From assembly GCA_019915135.1 (NCBI GenBank), contig JAHLMK010000005.1, forward strand, positions 2,294,001-2,358,000: a stretch of DNA of 64,000 nucleotides, written 5' to 3'. The notes below the pieces were generated by a model. It was not told where the DNA came from and made no database searches. It saw only the letters and a list, made by a program, of their open reading frames with translations. Shown here piece after piece: positions 56,902 to 64,000 of the stretch. This DNA comes from Strobilurus pachycystidiatus. Taxonomy: Eukaryota; Basidiomycota; Agaricomycetes; Agaricales; Physalacriaceae. The position numbers and the translations under genes were made by a program. The first letter of the stretch is position 1; each line of letters begins with the position of its first letter.

Positions 56902-57537
56902 TATTCGTGACCCTGCTATGTGACGGTCCGTTCCTACCAGCCGCTTCGCAAACGTGAATAGCGCAGCCACGTGGAAGAAGCGGATGGACCCGAGCCTAAT
57001 GATGATGCGGTGCAGTTCCGACCTCGGGAGCGTGGCCCGGAGGGTCTAGACCGCGGAGCCCACGTGGCAGATCCACTTTGGTTCCACTGCCACTGGCTCG
57101 AGCAAGTGGGTTCGACTCGGAGTCTCGCGGTAGGCTGGATTTTGAGAGAGCACTTTGCCTTCCATATATCAGACTACAAATTCTTGTACACGCGCCATCA
57201 TCACTTTGTAACAGCACAAGCTGCTGATAAGACGGAATGCATGGAGCGGTACCAACACATTCACTCCAAAACTTCAGATTCCTAGACCAGGAGCCAGCGG
57301 CGTCGATGAAACTGAGAGATTGACGAAAGAGAAGAAGAATACTTGAGTCCAATGAGATTCAGCGTCGGGTCATTCATTCCGTCGGCATGAATGGGCGCCG
57401 GCACATCGCAAGATTCGGTCTACTTGTTTGGAGTACTTGAATACACGGCGAGACGAGCCACATAGTCTGAACTTAATAACCGAACCCTATCGTAAGTATG
57501 TCAAGTCGGGATATACCAACAGCTCGCTTTCCTCAAA
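56902..57537. other. Intergenic region right of the element
   Basis: No supported gene; short frames only. Confidence 0.35.
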
Positions 57538-58244
57538 TACGATCGGTAACGAGACCAAGCGCCACATACTTACCCTGAGATCCCCAAAGTCTGTTCCAAC
57601 TTCCAGAATACGATACCATATACCGCCAAGGAAATCGCCGCATCCCGTCTTGCCAGTGACGCCTGAGGCAACAATATAGCACCCGCGCAAGTCCGAAGTA
57701 CTTCCCCTTCGTCTCAGGCTTCACGAAATCTCGCAATGGATAAAAAAAGTCCTGAACACCAGGACTGCGTCACTGGAGCGATCGCTGTAGATTCGAGTAG
57801 ATCTTTACAAAGAACGTTCGTTATGTGTACCTCTACCAGGAATGATAAGGGCGAGATCGCACGTTGTGCGCATTCATAAGACGTCGTTTCGGACCCGGAG
57901 CTGTTCTGGTCCTGATACCCGCTGGTACGCGGCTTCGTGTTCTGCCAGAGGTCCTTGTAAGGCGTAAGGATGGCCTCTGATGAGACCAATCATTGTTACC
58001 ACAAGAAGGCCACAGTCCACATCACGAAAGAAGGACCACGATGACCGGCACAATTGTCTACAACCTCGGCCGAGTGGAAGCCTTTCGACGCGGCGAGAGA
58101 TTCTAAGATCAATTCAATTGCAGATGTGGCGACAGGAGAGAACTTCTTAGACAACCGATGATTCAGTTGATTAGAGCCTACATAGTAGACGAAGTCACGC
58201 ACTGGTAATTCCACGCCACGTATTGTCGTCATAATGAAGGCCAC
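57538..58244 (-). CDS. Hypothetical protein or gene relic
   Basis: Not recognised. A minus-strand frame from ATG 58244 reads MAFIMTTIRGVELPVRDFVYYVG...AIELILESLAASKGFHSAEVVDNCAGHRG. Further pieces are LVEVHITNVLCKDLLESTAIAPV (about 57830) and, in other frames, RDFVKPETKGKYFGL and GCYIVASGVTGKTGCGDFLGGIWYRI (57690-57600). These could be exons, but I found no consistent set of splice sites. It may be a decayed gene. Confidence 0.25.
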
Positions 58245-58561
58245 CGATTAGCTGGCCATCAGATACTTACCAGCTCGAGGCAGCGCGATTCAGCCCCGCC
58301 CGCCTCACCCATAAGGTTAGATTGAGGTTTAACCTCTGCCTGTCTCTCTATGGCGCCACATCCCGCAGAAGAAGAAACGTACGTACAGTAAAAAAAAAGA
58401 TCCACAAGATACAACATACAAATGTAGGTGAAGGATACTGATCGCTACAGCTATGATAGTAATAAATATGCTACGCTACACGAGGAAGACCGATATACAA
58501 AACACGGTCCAGTTGAGTTAGCAATATACTCGTAAATATGCGGATAAGTTGATGGGAGGCG
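58245..58561. other. AT-rich intergenic region
   Basis: Contains an A-run (AAAAAAAAGA near 58390) and AT-rich sequence before the Smr gene's 3' end. No gene. Confidence 0.35.
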
Positions 58562-60550
58562 TTAAGACCGTTTAGCACTGACATGAAGTCCGCCGTCCCA
58601 GGAGCTAACGGTGTACCCGTCCTCGGTCAGAGCCTTACGCACAGCGGGTTTGAGCACACTGGTTTGGTTGATAGAATGTGATCCACGACCGGTAATCACA
58701 TTGAGTGGTTTAGCTGAAGAATGAGAGGGATGAGGGTACAGTTTTCGAAAAAGGAAAGAAACATACAAGAGCCGTCCAAGGAAGCCATGAGATCCCGAAC
58801 GATGTATACGGCCTCGGCAGCTGTTGTCCCATGCAGATCGACCGTGTATGGGTCCGGCCTACAAAGATTAAACAAGATATCCCCATGGATAGGACGGGAC
58901 GGTAATCACATCTTGGCGAACACCTTGATCCTAGCAAGCTCGAGGCCGTCTTTCCTGGCTATCTCTTGGAACTGACGGGCCTGCAAATGCACCGGAATGT
59001 CAGCTAGTGCTTTCCATATGAGGATGCGTATGGAAAGAGGCTTACCCGTTCCGCAAAGTAAAGCGCCACCTCCCCACCTCGTGCCCTCGCCGGCCCCTTC
59101 TGCCAGTTGCGCGTAGCCTCGCGAAGCATTTCGTCGCGTTTCCGCATGCTCTCTCCCACACGTCGTCTATACATCTCTAGTTCATCGACATCACCTTTAC
59201 CGCCCTTACCAGCAAAGTTGCCTCCGCCATTGCCTTTGACTCTCATCCCATTGACGTCGTGCGTATACGCAGGTACATGGTTGGGTGTCACCGGCGGAGG
59301 CCTATCCGGCCCTTTGCGTTTACGGACGGCTTGCCATTGATACGGCGAGGGCTTGTTGGACGATGAGGCACCAAGCGCGCTGTTTCGTGATTGAGTTGGG
59401 GGTGCGCCTATGGGCGGTGGATGGGCTGGCAGTCTCTGCACTGGAGCAGCCTTCGGTGCAGTTGGGGGTGAAGGTGACGGTGAGTGGTATAGGCCCCTTC
59501 CCTGGTACCCAAGTGAATCATCGATGTCTAATTCGCGCAAGAGGGAGACCAGTTCCAGGGCATTCTCGTCCTGTTCCTGCGCGACAACTATACACAATTC
59601 GGCTTCTTCGACCATACGGGACTGCTCCTCCGCATTTAGGTGGTCGTACATGGGCAGGATGATGTTCAATAATTCGAGATAGCGGGGTATATGTTCGTCG
59701 GGGGTATATTGGAGGGAGTCTCGCACCGCGGCCAGTGCGGCGCAGAGAGCAGCGTACGGCGAGGCATAACGGGGAGAATGGAAGTAGGACTGGAAGTATT
59801 CCGGGGCGTGGGATGGGACAAAGGACGCAACGTGGGTCGACAGGGAGACAAGCTGAGACCAGGCGTCCGGAGCGCCAGGAGCGGGCTCGGCAGTGTGTCT
59901 GCGCTGGGGCTGGGCCCGGATGTGATGCTGCTGCCGGATGTCGGCGATGGCAATCGTCCTGTTCGCTGTCTTTTTCTTCTTCCGCGTGCTCTTGGCGGGC
60001 GTAACGGTCTCCCATGATCGCTGAACAATGTCGTCGTCATCGTCCAGCCCACGCTCCTCCATCTCGCGGATCGATTCCGCAGTGAGGACGTTCGCGATGA
60101 CCTCCCACATGTCCATCTCGCCGTCGGCTGCCTGGGCATCGGCGAGCGCCTTGTCGAGCTGGTCGGTGTCGATGTGGGGAAGGGCGGCCTGTAGGAAGCC
60201 GAGGGGCGTTGTCGATACGGATGCACTGGAGCTCGACGTCATTGTGTCGCCAAAGTAGATGCTCGGTGTGCTCGCTGTGTCCTCGGTGTAGGTCGCTACC
60301 TCTATAGTCTCGAACTGCTGCGAGAATTCTGCCTCTGTTGCCATTTCATGCAAGCCCTCCCGCAACGTTGCGACCTCTGCAGGCGATGGTGTCCTTTCAT
60401 CTCCCGCATCGTTGAACTCGATTTCCGCTAGCAAAACGGTCAAGAGTGATGAATCCAACGGTGGGCAGAATTCAGCCTGGAGATGATGAGAAAAATGCGT
60501 GACTTTGGTGCAGGATGTACCTCTAGAGTCTGAAATAGCTTGGATCCCAT
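58562..60550 (-). CDS. Smr-domain protein resembling Cue2-type no-go-decay endonuclease
   Basis: Start MGSKLFQTLE at 60550, spliced (GTACAT...CTCCAG) to AEFCPPLDSSLLTVLLAEIEF, an N-terminal segment typical of fungal Smr proteins. CUE-like helical segments follow (TTPLGFLQAALPHIDTDQLDKAL, MWEVIANVLTAESIREME), then a long Pro/Ser-rich linker. Near the C-terminus lies a DUF1771-like helical stretch: DELEMYRRRVGESMRKRDEMLREATRNW, ALYFAERARQFQEIARK. The Smr domain is IKVFAK...YTVDLHGTTAAEAVYIVRDLM, then KPLNVITGRGSHS and LKPAVRKALTEDGYTVSSWDGGLHVS. Both Smr hallmarks, D-x-H/LHG and TGRGxHS, are present. Smr proteins of this layout cleave mRNA at collided ribosomes; orthology to yeast Cue2 is inferred from layout. 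Confidence 0.85.
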
Positions 60551-61068
60551 CGATATTACTGTAGTACAACGAACTATACTTTTGAGGTAGTGTACAAGAG
60601 AAAAGGAAAGCAAGATGCAAGTTTCAGAACAGTTCAAGTCACTTGTCATGCATGTCATGTGTCAGCCTATATGGCGCGATCAGGGCGCGCGGACGGTTCG
60701 CTCTTACTCTTCCTCCTGCTCTATACACGCTGAGAGTCATTGTCAATTTTAAGTGCTGTGCAGCGAGAACTCAGATTTGCATGGAGGAATAGACAGAAAC
60801 ACATTACATACATTGTGATAGTGTGTAGCAAGTAAATGAAGCATAAGTACAAAGTAATCCGATGGTATACTACTCTTTATAATCTACGACTCGTCCTGCG
60901 TCGTGTGAAACCGTTCATAAAGCAACTTTCGTAGGTCCGAGCAAAGAATATGTGATAACGCGTGATAGCGCAACAAACCTGATCAATAGATCCGCATAAA
61001 AGAGAACGAAATGAAGAAAATGAGGTCGTCGCGTGTTTTGTATGGCCAGAGAAGACCCAATGCCTGTC
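60551..61068. other. Intergenic region
   Basis: Upstream of the Smr gene, downstream of the membrane-protein gene; nothing recognised. Confidence 0.3.
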
Positions 61069-61995
61069 TCAGTTGTTCCCTTCCGTCTTGGTCTGCCCTT
61101 CGAGAACCGTCTCCCAGATCTTCTCTACATGCGGGTCGACGTAAACGCCCCTCAAGCCCGCCGCCTTCTGCTTTGCAACCTCCAGGAGAACCAGCGCGCG
61201 CTTGTACAACTCCTCAAGATGAGGAAGCACGGCGTGATACAAGTCAACGATGTGCGGGGCCACAAAGGAATAGGCGGCCTTGACCTTCTCCCATCCCGCC
61301 TCAGCGTACGGAGACGCGGAATCATAGTACGCCCACATTTCCTTGATGTACGGCTGCGCAGCCCGCCGTGCGCGCAACATGTGTACATGGGCCTTCTGTG
61401 TGTAGGGACGGAGTCGCGGGTGCAGCGTGTTGACGTAGAATGGGAGGAAGGTGTCTCTGTACAACGGCATGGCGACTTTCTCATACGTTCGTTCGTATGC
61501 GGGGAAAACGATCCTATTCTCGATGAACCGCACTCGCGGATCGCTGCGCGCAGCGCGGATGCGCGGCAGAACATGGGGTTCCAGTATCTGTGTGTGTAGA
61601 GCATCGCTTCCCCTGCATACTGGGTTAGCACTCGGGCACACAGCCGCTGCGTACGCGTAGAGCGCGAGTGCGATGAGGAAGAACGGGAAGAAAGAGGGGC
61701 GATGGGATGGTGTGGGCTGGGCCTTGGGTTTGGCCGCGGCTTTGCGTTTCTTTTTCTTCGAGAGCTTCGAAGACGGGGATGGGGGCGTGCTTTGCGCTAA
61801 TATCGGCTGGGAGAGCGGGGAGGGTTTTGCTGACCCGTTCGTCTGGGAGAAGGAAGAAGGTATGGGAAGAGGTGGGGTTGGCTTGGGCTGGGAGATTGGG
61901 GATGCTAGGTGCTTTTTCCTGGGCAAAGCTTGTGTGGAGTTCGACCTCGAGCCCATAGCAGGAGGGACTAATGTTGCCCTCTTGGTTTGAACCAT
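61069..61995 (-). CDS. Single-pass membrane protein, paralog of the gene at 9514-10133
   Basis: About 308 residues without introns from ATG 61995 (MVQTKRATLVPPAM); an upstream in-frame ATG at 62043 is less likely. The N-terminal third is disordered and ends in a Lys cluster (KLSKKKKRKAAAKPK) before one membrane segment (FFPFFLIALALYAYAAAV) and CPSANPVC, the same CPxxxPxC motif as in the 9514-10133 protein. The C-terminal part is a string of amphipathic helices with periodic Tyr/Pro: PAYERTYEKVAMPLYRDTFLPFYVNTL, RLRPYTQKAHVHM, AQPYIKEMWAYY, VAPHIVDLYHAVLPHLEELY. The positive-inside pattern suggests a cytosolic N-terminus and a lumenal or extracellular helical domain. Function unknown; the helices resemble lipid-binding amphipathic repeats only in composition. 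Confidence 0.82.
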   Translation of the reverse strand: MVQTKRATLVPPAMGSRSNSTQALPRKKHLASPISQPKPTPPLPIPSSFSQTNGSAKPSPLSQPILAQSTPPSPSSKLSKKKKRKAAAKPKAQPTPSHRPSFFPFFLIALALYAYAAAVCPSANPVCRGSDALHTQILEPHVLPRIRAARSDPRVRFIENRIVFPAYERTYEKVAMPLYRDTFLPFYVNTLHPRLRPYTQKAHVHMLRARRAAQPYIKEMWAYYDSASPYAEAGWEKVKAAYSFVAPHIVDLYHAVLPHLEELYKRALVLLEVAKQKAAGLRGVYVDPHVEKIWETVLEGQTKTEGNN

Positions 61996-62446
61996 TGTAC
62001 TAAAGATTGATAAGCTCCAGGAAATACAAGCTAAGAATGACAAACAGAGAGACGCTGTTTTCCGGATATATGTCGACTTTTGAAGGCGAGACGCGGCGCG
62101 TCGTGGTGGTGGTCAACAATGAAGAAGGTGTGAGCCAAGAGAATGAAAGTGGATCTTCCGTGACGTCACAGGGCCATCACAGGGTCTACTATTGCATCCG
62201 CGCGATTCTGTGCGCATCGTGCTTTGGTGCCTTGTCTTTCCTTTTGACCTTCTCTGATCAGCCTTGTTTTCTCAGAGTAATCAAGGTTATCTAGCTCTAT
62301 CGTATTCCACTAACAGGTCCTGAACGTATGCTGATATCACGATGAACAGTATTGGCCGCCACTATGTGCGGCAGAGTCCGAGTCTTGGCTCTGTCTAGAG
62401 TAGAGATAAAAATCCAATCAATTTCTTTCACTGCAGGGGAACAATT
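61996..62446. other. Intergenic region
   Basis: Upstream of the membrane-protein gene; includes TGACGTCA at 62160-62167, a perfect CRE/bZIP-type palindrome. No gene. Confidence 0.35.
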
Positions 62447-63824
62447 TTACAGGACAGGTGTAGTGGGCACGGTCACCTTGAAGCCGTTGGCCTTCCAATA
62501 GTCCTCGAGCGCGACCAAACTATCAATGGTGTCCAAGACTGTGTCCTTCCAAGAGATGTACGAGTCCTCCTTGAACCCAATCTTCCTCTCGACATCCTTC
62601 CTCACAGACGACGGAACATAGGTAGGTCCCAACTCCGGTGCCTCGTCGGCGTTTGTTAAGCGCGCTCTGAGTTGAGGACGCTCATCATGAATGAATCCGA
62701 TGGCGTCCTTCAGAGAAGATGCGTGCGGAGAGTCGAGTGGGAAACGCTTCAGCCCGACTTCACTGTTGGGTGGGGACTCCAGGGCCAGGATGTGACCTCT
62801 AGCAACGTCTCTAACGTCGGTGTAACCTGGCGTGCTCACCCAGATCTTGTTATTTGGAAGAAGCAGGCGATGCAGGAATCCAGATGTGGACATCACGGCG
62901 TAGTCGGGCTCAGGCGTCAGGATCTCAAATCCTGGAGCCAAGGGCCCGAAGACGTAGTTTGGACCGACTAGGAAGCATGATCAACCTCACAAACAGAGCT
63001 ATCTGTGGACAGAAGACTCACTCAGAGAGATGTCAATGCGTCCCGGATGCGCATCCGCAAAGTCAACCATAGTTTGATCAGCGGCGGTTTTTGCGGCAGC
63101 GTAGACCTCGAAACGGTTAGTCGTTTTGGACATCGTCTTTGGGTTCCAATCTTTGCGATTTGATTAGTCCTTGAACAGAGTCTGTTATGTTGAACAGACC
63201 TTGCGGGCCATACGGACCGCCGCCTGGGTAGGTCACGATGGAACTGGTAGCCACTATGCGCTTGAGACCAGCCTTCAAGGCTTCGTTGAGTATATGCAGG
63301 ATTCCGTCCGTGGCGAGCTGTTGGTGTTTATGTCAAATAAAGAAAAGACGATCACTTGAACCATGGACCTTCAAGTTGCTTTCGGTCGTGCCTTCACCTG
63401 GAGTCGGGGCTGCAACATGCACGACCGCATAGACGCCTAAGACCGCTACCGTCAGAAAGATCAGTGCAGGTTTTCTGATCCTGGCTCACCCTTCAAAGGC
63501 GCACTGAGATCATCGCCGAAGATGTTGGGGATGCTAAGGACTTCGAAGTTCTTCGCGTAATTTTTGCCGAGAGCACTTGAGAGTCGGTCAGCTCTGACGC
63601 CTCGAGCGGCACTACAGAAGTCAGATTTATAAGGCTCATAAGAAAGTCGAAAACCATACGCTCGAACGAAATATCCAGCATCAAGCAGTTGGGTTACGAT
63701 AGTGTAGCCGATGAAGCCTGAGGCCCCGGTTACCTGATGATGCTAATAAGTACACTCGAATTCCATGGATGGAGAGTGGAGGTGAACACACGAAGACGAT
63801 CTTGTTAGAGTTTGAGCCAGACAT
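62447..63824 (-). CDS. NAD(P)-dependent SDR, dihydroflavonol-4-reductase/epimerase-like
   Basis: Extended SDR. Start MSGSNSNKIVF at 63824, spliced to VTGASGFIGYTIVTQLLDAGY (GxxGxxG, NADP-binding) and VRAAARGVRADRLSSAL. Then come VYAVVHVAAPTPG, LKRIVATSSIVTY (catalytic Ser region), and FEVYAAAKTAADQTM with the YxxxK pair. Substrate-side exon: ISLIGPNYVFGPLAPGF, IWVSTPGYTDVRDVARGHILAL, ending FKVTVPTTPVL, stop 62447. Five or six introns. In fungi such enzymes reduce aldehydes or ketones in diverse pathways. No neighbour indicates a substrate. Confidence 0.87.
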
Positions 63825-64000
63825 GTCGGGTGAAGAATTGTTGTCGAGATTTCCTTCCGTTCGCGCTTATATAGCGAAAACTCTCGGCCTTGGTCAGCCT
63901 ATGCCTATGCCACCTTGCGGTTACATGGCGTAATTGATGCTGCTGACAAGAGGATGGTCCGTGTCGAGTACGAATGAGATAGTCTTAGAAACAGGATTAG

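Noticed and set aside
50165..56910. Target-site duplication flanking the two-gene element
   Set aside because: Compared 2-9 bases on each side of the inverted repeats; none match, so none is claimed.
59285..60258. Several frames of 75-190 codons opposite or overlapping the Smr gene
   Set aside because: They are shadows of a long GC-rich coding exon.

Overview
The window is nuclear DNA from a filamentous basidiomycete, almost certainly an agaricomycete (wood- or litter-decay type). Genes on both strands are split by many short introns of about 45-70 nt. The content is typical of that group: P450 tandem arrays, several F-box genes, a G1 (eqolisin) peptidase, a wax-synthase-like gene family and a Fet3-type ferroxidase relic. 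There are no operons, ribosome binding sites or CRISPR arrays, and I recognised no tRNA or rRNA gene. Exon joins were deduced by eye from reading frame and GT/AG sites, so CDS spans are more reliable than individual splice sites.

Left third (1-14.3 kb): a candidate metabolic cluster. It holds a Zn2Cys6 regulator (partial), three closely related membrane P450s (two tandem, one inverted) and an Erg26-like sterol C4-decarboxylase/3-beta-HSD. The first two P450s sit in a tandem segmental duplication that also copied the 5' end of the regulator and the 3' part of a small membrane-protein gene. Both passenger pieces have decayed in one copy. From 14.7 to 30 kb: three F-box genes, a G1 peptidase, dolichol-phosphate mannosyltransferase (DPM1), a low-complexity basic protein and a hemerythrin-domain protein. 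From 30.6 to 39.2 kb: a zinc-independent MDR reductase, tRNA 2'-phosphotransferase (TPT1), a peroxisomal dienoyl-CoA isomerase with a C-terminal SKL, a bHLH protein with an unusual N-terminal module, and a protein with ten RxRSG repeats.

Mobile and rearranged part (39.4-57 kb): an 83-bp tandem repeat array ends four bases before a wax-synthase-like gene. A second wax-synthase paralog is cut by a 3,718-bp insertion with exact boundaries. The insertion carries broken pieces of a JmjN-type demethylase gene and a Fet3-type multicopper oxidase. Further right, a RecQ-like helicase and a DUF6589-like protein are transcribed divergently from a 109-bp spacer. The pair is enclosed by imperfect terminal inverted repeats (16 of 17 outermost bases match), giving a 6.7-kb two-gene element. 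This pair is my best candidate for an under-described mobile system.

Right end (58.5-64 kb): an Smr-domain protein resembling Cue2-type no-go-decay nucleases, a second member of the small membrane-protein family seen at 9.5 kb, and a dihydroflavonol-reductase-like SDR.
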